64,000 nt of DNA, taken from Fervidicoccaceae archaeon. Lineage in GTDB: Archaea; Thermoproteota; Thermoprotei_A; Sulfolobales; Fervidicoccaceae. The notes below the pieces were generated by a model. The model saw nothing but the letters and a program-made list of their open reading frames with translations, was not told the DNA's origin and did no database searches. The translations under genes were made by a program, and so were the position numbers. Where the stretch lies: NCBI GenBank assembly GCA_038734945.1, contig JAVYOA010000002.1, positions 310,001 through 374,000 on the forward strand, written 5' to 3'. This document shows positions 7,950-16,231 of the stretch, piece by piece; the stretch's first letter is position 1, and every line of letters begins with the position of its first letter.

Positions 7950-8342
7950 TCATTTCTTACTAAAAGATCCAAGCAGCTTGAGAAGCTTTATTAGCTTTGT
8001 GAGCCCTATTTGCACTTCTGGATCTTTCAGAGCTTTCAATAGTCCCCCTATGCCAGTTTTCTCCCTCTCCTCTGAGAGAATTATCTCCCCGCTTCTTTCA
8101 AGCAACTCAGCATAGTTATCCAGCCTATCAGCCAGTCTCAAGATCTCTGGATTCATCAAGTACTTCAGTAGGCTCTCTAGAACTTCACTGCTTGATATGA
8201 CTTTGAGAAGATCGATAAGGCCGCTCTCGTTCATTGCTATGAGCAATTCGGTCAAATTTGCTACAGCTTCCTCCATCCTCGGATCCTCCAGATAATTCAG
8301 AATCCTCTCATTTGCCTGAGCTTTTTCATTTGCCTCTACCAT
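7950..8342 (-). CDS. DUF1641 protein
   Basis: A 130-residue, mostly helical, soluble protein rich in Leu, Glu and Lys, with the repeated pattern LLKYLMNPEIL and LLKALKDPEVQIGLTKLIKLLKLLG that I associate with DUF1641. Members are often encoded beside sulfide:quinone oxidoreductases or formate dehydrogenase genes, but no biochemical function is firmly known. It starts inside the last codons of the oxidoreductase gene (7-nt overlap), so the two are translationally coupled. It is the last gene of the sulfur cluster. It probably serves as an accessory or membrane-association subunit of the flavoprotein; that is inference. Confidence 0.7.
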   Translation of the reverse strand: MVEANEKAQANERILNYLEDPRMEEAVANLTELLIAMNESGLIDLLKVISSSEVLESLLKYLMNPEILRLADRLDNYAELLERSGEIILSEEREKTGIGGLLKALKDPEVQIGLTKLIKLLKLLGSFSKK

Positions 8343-9520
8343 CCTCTCTCACCCAATACGCTAGGCTCAGTAGCCTCGAAATACGCATTGAATATTGGCT
8401 CAAACTTTCTTGGATGCATGAGCGATGGGAAGTACATAGAAACGAAAAGATCCTCCATTAGTCTCTTCAGCTTGGAGAACCTCTGCCCCACTGGCTTATT
8501 CTCGTAGTCACTAATCACGAATATTGCCTCATTGTCTGTTATCATGGGACAGTTCGTTCTTCCAGTGTACACGGCATTCTCTCCTCTAATTCTCCTCCAT
8601 ACAGTGAAGGCACCAAGATGGGCGGCAACACCTGTCTTCGATGTTGGAGCGTTGGTGCAGTCTCCAATAGCATAGGCATCATCATAGGAGGAAATGCTTA
8701 GCTTGTTCTTGTCGACCTTTATGAATCCATCTTCGTCTCTGGCATCCGCTGGGTTGATCTCTATTTTGGGCCCCTTGTGAAATGGTATCACAGCCAGAGC
8801 ATCGTATGCTACTTCCTCTCCATTCATTCCTACCACTACTTTTCTCTCCACATCAATGCTATCTATCAAAAACGATGTCCTGACTGATATGTTTCCGAAC
8901 TCCTCCATTTTTTTCTCAATTGTTCTGGCAAGCTCAGCTTCTGTATATGCATGCGGTGATGGATATAGGAGCTCTACGCTTACATCCCTTTTCTCTTTCT
9001 TGAAGAAAGATGCTGAGAGAAATGTCCCCTTGTGGGGAGCGGGAGGGCACTTTATAATGAGATCCGGAACTCCTATCACGAATTTTCCCTTCTTCAAGCC
9101 CCTGATTGTTTCCCATAGCCTCACTGCTGATTGAGGAGTTGAGTAGTAGTCTCCAAACCTATTGAGGCTCTCCCTCATGCCAGGAAGGGAGTCATAGTCA
9201 AGGCTTGCTCCCGCAGCTACAACTACAACATCATAATCAAGCTTTCTATTTTTCTCAGTGATAGCAAACCTATTTTCCAGATCTAGCTTTGTAACCTTTT
9301 CCAGTATTAGCTCCACATTCTGATGCAGAAGAGAATTCACGCTTCTGGAATACTTCTCCGGCGGTTCTCCTCTGAATGCTATGAAGAGATTCGCTGGTTG
9401 GAAGAAATGAACTGGAGAGTCAGTAACGAGTGTTACTTTCTTTCCCTCTTCGGCAAGCAAATTTGCCGCTATTATTCCTCCTGATCCTCCTCCTATTATC
9501 AGCACTCTATTCTCTGCCAT
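8336..9520 (-). CDS. Sulfide:quinone oxidoreductase-like flavoprotein
   Basis: A FAD-dependent disulfide oxidoreductase family protein. The N-terminal dinucleotide-binding motif is VLIIGGGSGGIIAANLLA, the central segment YDVVVVAAGASLDYDSLPG is the second family motif, and DDAYAIGDCTN near the C-terminus binds FAD. Two Cys fit redox positions of sulfide:quinone oxidoreductases (IKCPPAPHK and GRTNCPMIT). A third family Cys is not evident, so it may belong to a variant class. The C-terminal part resembles the amphipathic membrane-binding end. The likely reaction is sulfide or persulfide oxidation passing electrons to quinone. ATG 9520 was chosen over TTG 9538, which lies six codons upstream. It overlaps the DUF1641 gene. 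Confidence 0.75.
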   Translation of the reverse strand: MAENRVLIIGGGSGGIIAANLLAEEGKKVTLVTDSPVHFFQPANLFIAFRGEPPEKYSRSVNSLLHQNVELILEKVTKLDLENRFAITEKNRKLDYDVVVVAAGASLDYDSLPGMRESLNRFGDYYSTPQSAVRLWETIRGLKKGKFVIGVPDLIIKCPPAPHKGTFLSASFFKKEKRDVSVELLYPSPHAYTEAELARTIEKKMEEFGNISVRTSFLIDSIDVERKVVVGMNGEEVAYDALAVIPFHKGPKIEINPADARDEDGFIKVDKNKLSISSYDDAYAIGDCTNAPTSKTGVAAHLGAFTVWRRIRGENAVYTGRTNCPMITDNEAIFVISDYENKPVGQRFSKLKRLMEDLFVSMYFPSLMHPRKFEPIFNAYFEATEPSVLGERGW

Positions 9521-9544
9521 TGTTCTCACTTGGCTCAATTTTAG

Positions 9545-9784
9545 CTATTTCTTCGCTGTAACTTCTATGACAGCCCTAATAACTCCTGAACTATCCTGTT
9601 TCAGCTCAACAAGCTTATTTCCGGTGCTCTCAGTCCATGATTTCACATCTGCAACAAATCCCTGATCTGTTGCAAGAACTTCAATTATGTCTCCATTCTT
9701 TGCTTCTCTGTAGGCTCTTGTTAGCTTTGCTATAGGTCCGGGACATGCCATGCCTCTAGCATCCACTAGTTTTTTTTCTCCCAT
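9545..9784 (-). CDS. TusA/SirA-family sulfur carrier
   Basis: A 79-residue protein with the motif ARGMACPGPIAKL. The Cys of CPxP is the persulfide carrier residue of TusA. In archaeal sulfur oxidisers TusA and DsrE proteins pass sulfane sulfur between enzymes. Here it lies between a DsrE-like gene upstream and the flavoprotein downstream, all on the minus strand with short spacers. The start ATG follows a GGTG ribosome site. Confidence 0.88.
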   Translation of the reverse strand: MGEKKLVDARGMACPGPIAKLTRAYREAKNGDIIEVLATDQGFVADVKSWTESTGNKLVELKQDSSGVIRAVIEVTAKK

Positions 9785-9830
9785 CTTTTCAGCACCTCAT
9801 TTTCAAATGCCTTTAGAAAGACTCAAGAGA

Positions 9831-10235
9831 TTAAATATATATCACAGTGTCTCCCGCTGTTTTTGTCAAAAAGAAGGTTGCTCCCACTACATCATCAACG
9901 ATGGGATCCCAGTCCTCCTTCTTTACGCCGAGAGCCTCTGCTGTCATTGAGCATCCATATACCTTCACATCCCCCATCTCCTTTGCCATCTTCAGCATAT
10001 CATACCAGCTTGGAGCATTCATCTTCTGCATTCCCTCGAACATCTTCTTAGCGAAGTCGCTGAACTCCGCAGACGGTCTGGGCTCTGGCTTGTTCTTTGT
10101 GAAATAGGGAACTGCGAAGCCCGTGACGAAGATCTTGACTGGAATTCCGAGGCTGGCTGCTGTCTGGGTTAGAACTCCAAGAGAAATGAAGTTCTCCGCC
10201 TGTCCTCTTGCTATTATTATTGAAAGACCTGCCAT
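9831..10235 (-). CDS. DsrE-like sulfur relay protein
   Basis: About 134 residues from the start chosen at ATG 10235, which has a GGTG site upstream; the longer frame to 10295 reads through an AT-rich leader. The opening MAGLSIIIARGQAENF and a single conserved Cys in VKVYGCSMTAEALG are typical of DsrE/DsrF-like proteins, where that Cys takes up persulfide sulfur. Related archaeal members lie beside TusA and heterodisulfide-reductase-like genes. It is the first gene of the sulfur cluster and is likely cytoplasmic. The cargo enzyme is not visible in this window. Confidence 0.8.
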   Translation of the reverse strand: MAGLSIIIARGQAENFISLGVLTQTAASLGIPVKIFVTGFAVPYFTKNKPEPRPSAEFSDFAKKMFEGMQKMNAPSWYDMLKMAKEMGDVKVYGCSMTAEALGVKKEDWDPIVDDVVGATFFLTKTAGDTVIYI

Positions 10236-10331
10236 ATCTAGCACCGCAAATTCATATGCTCTTTGCCATATAAAAAGAATGTATATATTTATCATGTCTA
10301 ATTTATGTCTTTAAATATTCAAAAAAATTAC

Positions 10332-11129
10332 CTACTCTTGAAGGCTGAGGACGATCTCTACCTTGTTCGCTCCAGATAGAAAGATGCTTGGCTCGTCAAG
10401 CTTCAAGCCATACTTTTTCTCCAGATATGTCTTCATAGAGCTGGAAAGGCTCCTTGTGAGACAATCAGCTTTCTTCACATTCAATTTCGGATGAGAGATA
10501 AAGCTTACATAGAGAGAGAATGGTTTTCCATTTAGGTACAGAGTTTTTATAGATGTGAGCTTGAAGAGGGAGCTTTCCTCTAGCTTATGCATAATTCGAT
10601 CCAGGCTTTTTTCAAGAGAAAATGAGTTTTTGACAAGCTGTTCCAGCTCCTCGCAAGAGTCCGAATCCCTTAATATCTTGAATAAAACTGCTCCTCCAAA
10701 ATCGGTTGAATAGAACAAGGCTTTTGTCAGTTCACTGGGATTTTTGACTATTTGAATTGTCTGGAGACCCTGGCAACATGCTGAAAGGAGAGAGCTTGCT
10801 TCTGGGAGTGACTTGCCGAGATTCTTCCATTGAAGAGCTATGAGTCCTATGTGCTTTCCATCTTCCTTCGGAAAAATCCACGTAGCTGCAATTTCTGCCC
10901 CTTTTTTCTGCAGATTGATTACTGCCTGTGCTATCTCGAGCACTGAGGATTCAATGAAAAGAAGGAGAAGATCTCTCTTCCCTGAAAAGAGTCTCAGGTT
11001 TTCGTTCCTGAGGGAAGGAAGAAGGGCAACCAAGCCATCTAAAGATTTGGAAGACTCATATGATATTTCCGGCATGCTCTCCTGCTCAGCACTTATCTCC
11101 ACAATCTTTCTGTCAAATTTTTCTCCCAA
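10332..11129 (-). CDS. Unknown protein, 265 residues
   Basis: I do not recognise a family. The product is soluble with no signal peptide or transmembrane segment, and has alternating strand- and helix-like segments, several isolated Cys (the SACCQG pair is notable) and no P-loop or metal motif. It lies upstream of the sulfur cluster on the same strand, separated by 97 nt of AT-rich DNA, and divergent from the PEP carboxykinase-like gene. It could be part of the sulfur cluster or an independent gene. Codon use matches the neighbours, so it is probably a true gene. Confidence 0.6.
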   Translation of the reverse strand: MGEKFDRKIVEISAEQESMPEISYESSKSLDGLVALLPSLRNENLRLFSGKRDLLLLFIESSVLEIAQAVINLQKKGAEIAATWIFPKEDGKHIGLIALQWKNLGKSLPEASSLLSACCQGLQTIQIVKNPSELTKALFYSTDFGGAVLFKILRDSDSCEELEQLVKNSFSLEKSLDRIMHKLEESSLFKLTSIKTLYLNGKPFSLYVSFISHPKLNVKKADCLTRSLSSSMKTYLEKKYGLKLDEPSIFLSGANKVEIVLSLQE

Positions 11130-11211
11130 TGCTATCTATCTCCCTCAAATGAATAATCCGGCAACAATTTAATAAAATTATTAAAATGAAAAGTTAAAAG
11201 GAATCCTTGAA

Positions 11212-13008
11212 GTGTTTAATATGGTTAAGCTTATACCAGATTTGGATGATATAACTCCTGAATCCTTTCTCTCATCTCTGTTTTCAATTTTCGAATACAA
11301 GAGAAAGGCTGGGATCACGCCATATCTCGACAATCCAAGCGACCTTAGAGAGAGAGCAACGCTGTATGCTACAAGCTTCAAAAACGGTTCCTACGGATGG
11401 GCATCGAATATCTGGTCAAGGTCTGCCGCAAACACGGTAATAATTAATGATGCTAAGGAGATGAAGAGAGAGCACAAAATCCTGCTGCAGAGAGTGCTGG
11501 AGCACGTTCTTGCGCAGGGTCCGCTGATTAAAGTGGATGGAGCTTATGGATCTCCTGGAAGCAAGGTCAGAATGAACGTTAGAGTCTTTGTCGATCCCCA
11601 GTTTCCCGATCTAGCCTACCGCTGGAGACAGCTTGTATTTGAGCCTGACAGAGACAGGGATCCAGATGCTACATTGATTGTAATACCACACTATTTGGGT
11701 AACCCCATAATACCTGGAACTGACAGGTTGATGGCCGTAATCAGATTTCCAAACCACAATTTCACAGTAATAACTCTATCATCATACCAAGGAGAGATAA
11801 AAAAGGGTGCTCTGTGCCACTGGATTTATTATGCATATAAGGCGGGATGCACGGGAGAGCATGCTGCCCTCAGGGAATTCAGTGTAAAGACCATTGATGG
11901 ATCCTGGAAAAGGGTTGTTCTGGCCATATGGGGATTGACTGGAAGCGGAAAGTCGACTCATGGCTTCTATGTATGGACTGAGAGAAATGCTGAAGTCTAC
12001 CAGAGGCTCTTCGGAATCAACCCACTTGAATATGTGAAGGAGCAGGAAATAAAGAACGATGATATCATAGCAATCTGTGAGGACAGGGTTTACGGCTCTG
12101 AGCTGGGAGCTTGGACGAAGACTGAAGATTTAACACCAGATCTGGAAGCTATGTGGAATGGGGCAATGAGCAGCAGAGCTCTTCATGAGAACACAGAGTT
12201 CGATGAGAGGGGATATCCAGGATTTGAGGGAAAGCTTTTCCAGTACTTCGGTTCTCCGAATAGGAATGCGAGGTCTGTGCTTTACCTAGAAGATACGGGC
12301 TACTTCAGAGGTAGTGTGGACAGCAGCGGAAGGCTCAATGCTGCTGTATTCCTAAGTCCGGGATACTTCACTGATTATGCATGGGTTAAGATAGTCGACC
12401 CAGCACTAGCAGCTAAGGTACTCGCCGATGGAAGGACTGTAGGCCACGCAGCGCAGGCCAGAGAGCTTGTTGGAAAAGTTAGGTTCGTTCCGAGGTACTC
12501 TGAGTTCACAATTGGTGTTAAGGATGACGTCCATGTTATCAGATTCTATGAATTCCTGAAAAAGTGGAGAGAGAAGGGACATGAGGTCAACATATATCAG
12601 TGGAACACAACAGGCAGAATAGTTGCTAAATACAGATGGGTTGAGAAGAAGCTTGGAGATAGAACAATAATGGCCCCAGAGCCAATCCTGCAGGAAGTGA
12701 ATGGAATTCTGAAGCCCGTTGGAGGAGAGAGGCCCCTAATAGAGGAGACTGAGCTGTTCTTGCTACAAGCGGAAAGGGGGGCTGTGGAGTGGTCTCCGCA
12801 TCCAGTTTGGGGCGAAAAGGTGCTGGTTCCAAAGAAGGTGGAGGGGATTAGTGAGGAGAGGTTGAAGCAGCTGAGTCCGCTCACATATATGAGCATGGAG
12901 GAGTTCAGGGCCCTGCTGAAAGCTCAGCTGGAGGAGAGTAAGTACAATTTAAGCAGATTGGGTCTGAAGCTTCCACCAGAGATAATGAACTCCATGGACT
13001 TCGAGTAG
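11212..13008 (+). CDS. Phosphoenolpyruvate carboxykinase-like (ATP type)
   Basis: About 598 residues. The P-loop IWGLTGSGKSTHG (near residue 240) matches the kinase-1a motif of ATP-type PEP carboxykinases, although GS-KS replaces the usual GT-KT. Downstream, IAICEDRVYG and LFQYFGSPNRNARSVLYLED hold acidic and aromatic segments typical of the nucleotide and metal sites, and the C-terminal half keeps PRYSEFTIGV. The family interconverts oxaloacetate and PEP in gluconeogenesis or anaplerosis. The protein is longer than the bacterial ATP enzyme (about 530). GTG 11212 and ATG 11221 are both possible starts. It is transcribed alone; thrB follows convergently 3 nt after its stop. Confidence 0.7.
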   Translation: MFNMVKLIPDLDDITPESFLSSLFSIFEYKRKAGITPYLDNPSDLRERATLYATSFKNGSYGWASNIWSRSAANTVIINDAKEMKREHKILLQRVLEHVLAQGPLIKVDGAYGSPGSKVRMNVRVFVDPQFPDLAYRWRQLVFEPDRDRDPDATLIVIPHYLGNPIIPGTDRLMAVIRFPNHNFTVITLSSYQGEIKKGALCHWIYYAYKAGCTGEHAALREFSVKTIDGSWKRVVLAIWGLTGSGKSTHGFYVWTERNAEVYQRLFGINPLEYVKEQEIKNDDIIAICEDRVYGSELGAWTKTEDLTPDLEAMWNGAMSSRALHENTEFDERGYPGFEGKLFQYFGSPNRNARSVLYLEDTGYFRGSVDSSGRLNAAVFLSPGYFTDYAWVKIVDPALAAKVLADGRTVGHAAQARELVGKVRFVPRYSEFTIGVKDDVHVIRFYEFLKKWREKGHEVNIYQWNTTGRIVAKYRWVEKKLGDRTIMAPEPILQEVNGILKPVGGERPLIEETELFLLQAERGAVEWSPHPVWGEKVLVPKKVEGISEERLKQLSPLTYMSMEEFRALLKAQLEESKYNLSRLGLKLPPEIMNSMDFE

Positions 13009-13011
13009 CAG

Positions 13012-14025
13012 CTATTCTCTCCTTTTTATTCCTTCCTCAGAGGCCTCTGAGACAATGTACATTGAGCTAATGCCCTTCTCCTCAAGCAGCTCGGTGAGGG
13101 CCTTTCCCACATTATTGGCAACTTTCTCGTTTGGAGAAACTGCGAAGACTGAGGGGCCTGCTCCAGAAATGTTGAAGCCAAGAGCTCCGTGCGAAAATGC
13201 TTCCTTCTTCAACAGGTCGTAGTAGGGAATTAGTTTTTTTCTGTGAGGTTCCGCTATGTGATCGGTTGAAACTGATTCACCGAACATTTTAAGATCCTTT
13301 AGAAAAAGTGATGCTGTTAGCTTCCCCACAGCGGAGCTCTGCCTTATGCTGCTCTCCAAGCTTATATCCTTTGGAAGGATCCCTCTTGCTGCCCTGGTCT
13401 TTCCCTCGACCTTTCCGAGACCAGTTGGGACAATTACTGTGAAGAAGGCATTTGCTGGAATTGGGAGCTTTATGAACTTTAGAGTTTCGTAGTCCGTGAG
13501 AACGACTCCTCCGAGATAGCTGGCAGAAACGTTATCATAGTGCAGCGAGCCAGCTGCCATCATTTCACCGCAGGCTGAAATTAGAATGGATTCCCTTTCT
13601 GAAAGAGGCAAACCAAAGAGGTGGGAAAAAGCTCCGACTGCTGCTACCGAGGATGCTGCAGAGCTTCCGAGCCCTCTTGAAATTGGAACTCCTTTCTCCA
13701 GCGTGATATGGAGATCGACCTTTCTTTCCATTCCACATGCTCGGAGCAGCTCTCTGATCAAGAGAAATGCTATGTTTTTTTCATTTCCACCGGGGATTTC
13801 CTCGCCTCTTGTCTCGAGCTCTATCGAACCGCTTCCCTCCTTTGCCTCCAATGTGAGTGCATCTCTAGGATGCCTCAGAGCTAAGCCAAAAATATCGAAT
13901 CCTGGGCCCAAATTTGCTATAGAAGCTGGGCTCTCCACTGCAACGCGCTCTAGCCTGAGAGAGGCTCCTCTGCATTTTTCCTCGAATATTTTCAAGTGCT
14001 CGCAAAAGGGCTGAACTGCGCCCAA
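13012..14025 (-). CDS. thrB: Homoserine kinase (ThrB, GHMP family)
   Basis: A GHMP kinase with the ATP-binding motif PISRGLGSSAASSVAA, the N-terminal ESPASIANLGPGFDIFG and a C-terminal glycine motif FNISGAGPSVFAV. It phosphorylates homoserine for threonine synthase. The TTG start at 14025 is supported by a GGAGG site 8 nt upstream that overlaps the asd stop region. It adds about 25 residues before the conserved part, so a later start is possible. It is the last gene of the threonine operon. Confidence 0.9.
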   Translation of the reverse strand: MGAVQPFCEHLKIFEEKCRGASLRLERVAVESPASIANLGPGFDIFGLALRHPRDALTLEAKEGSGSIELETRGEEIPGGNEKNIAFLLIRELLRACGMERKVDLHITLEKGVPISRGLGSSAASSVAAVGAFSHLFGLPLSERESILISACGEMMAAGSLHYDNVSASYLGGVVLTDYETLKFIKLPIPANAFFTVIVPTGLGKVEGKTRAARGILPKDISLESSIRQSSAVGKLTASLFLKDLKMFGESVSTDHIAEPHRKKLIPYYDLLKKEAFSHGALGFNISGAGPSVFAVSPNEKVANNVGKALTELLEEKGISSMYIVSEASEEGIKRRE

Positions 14026-14037
14026 TTTCTCTGCCTC

Positions 14038-15105
14038 CTAGCTGAGTTCCCCCCTTTTCAGGTACTCTGCATATAGCTCTGCCATGAGAACTCCAGTTCC
14101 TGCTGCTCCTCTAACTATGTTGTCTCCTAGAACAACATATCTAAGCAATCGGCCTTCTCCATCGAGCTTTATCCTTCCCACAGTAACTGCCATTCCTTTT
14201 CCATTTCCCCTGTCAAGCCTCGGCTGAGGCCTGTCATCCTCTTCTTTAACTATTATGGGCTCCTTTGGCGCTGTAGGAAGATGCAATCCAGATATCTTGT
14301 TCCAGGAAGTGCTTCTCAACGATCTGACTATCTCTTCCTTGCTCACGCCGCTTTGAGAGAGCTCAACGACAACGGATTCTGTGTGTCCATACAGGACTGG
14401 GACCCTTGTTGTGGTTGCATATATATTGAAATCAGCATGTGAAATTTCTCCATTCTCCAGCCTTCCAAGCATTTTTTTGGGCTCGCTCTCCACCTTCTCC
14501 TCCTCCCCCTGAATGAAGGGAATGAGATTATCGATAATTTGCATTGAGGGAACGCCGTGGATCCCTGCTCCGCTGAGAGCCTGCATAGTTGTTACGAAAA
14601 CTTTTCTGATGCCGAAGGCATCATATATTGGTTTGAGGGAAAGAGTCAATATTGCTGAGGTGCAGTTCGGCACCTTCAGCACTTTTCCGCTTCCAAAGTT
14701 CTGCTTCCTGAGAAGCAATATGTGATCTGCATTAACTTCTGGGTTCAGAAGGGGGATGAGAGGATCCATTCTCCAGTTGCTTGCATTGGAGAAGACTATT
14801 TTCCCTCTATCAATCAGCCTTCTCTCTACTTCAATTGCTTCCTCTGCAGGTAAAGCTGTAAATGCAAAATCAAAGTCATTCCTTTCCAGAAGCTCCTTAT
14901 TTGAGATGAGCCTGTTTTCCTCAACCTCGCTTGGAATAGGCTCGGGAAGAAGCCAATTCACAGCCTTGGAGTATGGCTTCCCAATGCTTCTCTCAGAAGC
15001 TGTGAGATAGACTGGCTCAAACATCCTGTGACCTGAGAGAAGAGAAATGAATTTCTGACCAACGAGACCTGTGGCTCCCAGAACAGCAACTCTGAACTTA
15101 TCCAT
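14038..15105 (-). CDS. asd: Aspartate-semialdehyde dehydrogenase
   Basis: About 355 residues of the archaeal/fungal ASADH type. The N-terminus [16 protein letters not shown] is the NADP site, [13 protein letters not shown] holds the catalytic Cys, and the C-terminus contains [13 protein letters not shown]. It reduces aspartyl phosphate to the semialdehyde. I chose ATG 15105, preceded by GGGGTGCTG, rather than the longer frame to 15174, because it begins exactly at the conserved core. It overlaps aspartate kinase by 8 nt. Confidence 0.92.
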   Translation of the reverse strand: MDKFRVAVLGATGLVGQKFISLLSGHRMFEPVYLTASERSIGKPYSKAVNWLLPEPIPSEVEENRLISNKELLERNDFDFAFTALPAEEAIEVERRLIDRGKIVFSNASNWRMDPLIPLLNPEVNADHILLLRKQNFGSGKVLKVPNCTSAILTLSLKPIYDAFGIRKVFVTTMQALSGAGIHGVPSMQIIDNLIPFIQGEEEKVESEPKKMLGRLENGEISHADFNIYATTTRVPVLYGHTESVVVELSQSGVSKEEIVRSLRSTSWNKISGLHLPTAPKEPIIVKEEDDRPQPRLDRGNGKGMAVTVGRIKLDGEGRLLRYVVLGDNIVRGAAGTGVLMAELYAEYLKRGELS

Positions 15106-16228
15106 TTTCAGCACCCCAGATGAGATTTTCATGTATGAAATCGAGTAGTTCCAGAGCTGGGGATTTTTTGTCAAGAGATAGAAAAAGTAAATGAGGCCCC
15201 CTTATTTCGAATTTCGCCCCAAATTTTTCAGAATCCAAGTCATATGTTCTCAGCTTCCTCATGGCTAGAGCAGAGCTGTTCTTTCCTATGACCGCTATTC
15301 CGTATCTATCTGAGAGCTCCTTCATTGATATGACCTTAACTCCCTCGCTCGAGCATCCATTACCGCATATGTTTGTCCCCTCTCCAGAAATGGATCTCAC
15401 AATAATTTTTCTCGGAAAGGAGAGGAGCTCTGCTGGCTCTAGGGTCTTTGGATGTAGGCGCTTTACTCCATAGAGAGAAGCCAGCTTCGCTTCCATCATC
15501 TCCAAGCTATCCACTTTTTTTGGTCTCCTCACGAGCTTTGGATCGCAGCTCATTATTCCACTAGTCTCCGTAATCAGCTGCACCTCCTCAATGGATAGAG
15601 CTCCAGCCACCGCTGTAGCAGTATAATCTGAACCTCCCCTTCCAAGAGTGGTAACTCTTCCATTTTCCAAGGAAGCTATAAATCCCTCTATTATTATTGG
15701 AGAGCTTTCCCTATTTACTGCCGAGATTTCCTCCCTCAGCCTGAAGGAGGTCTTCTCATAATCTATTGAGATATCACCATTGCTTTGTGAAGCAACAATG
15801 CTCTTTATGGCGCTTATATGTGCTGGTTTTTTTCCAATGACTCTGAAAGCACCAGCCATTAAAGCTGCACTCAGCCTCTCTCCAAAGGAAAGTATCAGCT
15901 CCCTGCAGAGCTGCCTCTCTAGACATTTATCGAAAATTGAAAACTGAAGATCATTCAGAAGCATTGATACTTCTTTTTCAGCTTCTGGATCCCCTATTTC
16001 TTCAGCAAATCTTAAGTGCAGATCTCTGATCTTATCTAACTTCTCCAGATTTCCAGCAGATATGTCAATTAGCTCATCCGTAATTCCTCTTGCTGCGCTC
16101 ACAACCAGGAGAATTGTGTTTTTTTCTCTCAAAAATTCCTCCGAGATCCTCTCAGCTATCCTTATATATTCCCTCCCTGAAAAAAGGAGGGAGCCTCCAA
16201 TCTTCACGACCTTCTCTATCTGTATCAC
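15098..16228 (-). CDS. Aspartate kinase
   Basis: 376 residues. The N-terminal KIGGSLLFSG binds ATP, IIIEGFIASLENGRVTTLGRGGSDYTATAVA is the catalytic amino-acid-kinase segment, and GVKRLHPKTLEPAE is the family motif before the regulatory part. Aspartate kinases usually have about 450 residues with two ACT domains. Here only about 90 residues follow the kinase core, so one ACT domain is lost or degenerate and feedback control may be reduced. The GTG start at 16228 has a strong GGAGGTGA site that overlaps the thrC stop codon. Confidence 0.88.
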   Translation of the reverse strand: MIQIEKVVKIGGSLLFSGREYIRIAERISEEFLREKNTILLVVSAARGITDELIDISAGNLEKLDKIRDLHLRFAEEIGDPEAEKEVSMLLNDLQFSIFDKCLERQLCRELILSFGERLSAALMAGAFRVIGKKPAHISAIKSIVASQSNGDISIDYEKTSFRLREEISAVNRESSPIIIEGFIASLENGRVTTLGRGGSDYTATAVAGALSIEEVQLITETSGIMSCDPKLVRRPKKVDSLEMMEAKLASLYGVKRLHPKTLEPAELLSFPRKIIVRSISGEGTNICGNGCSSEGVKVISMKELSDRYGIAVIGKNSSALAMRKLRTYDLDSEKFGAKFEIRGPHLLFLSLDKKSPALELLDFIHENLIWGAENG

Positions 16229-16231
16229 ATC

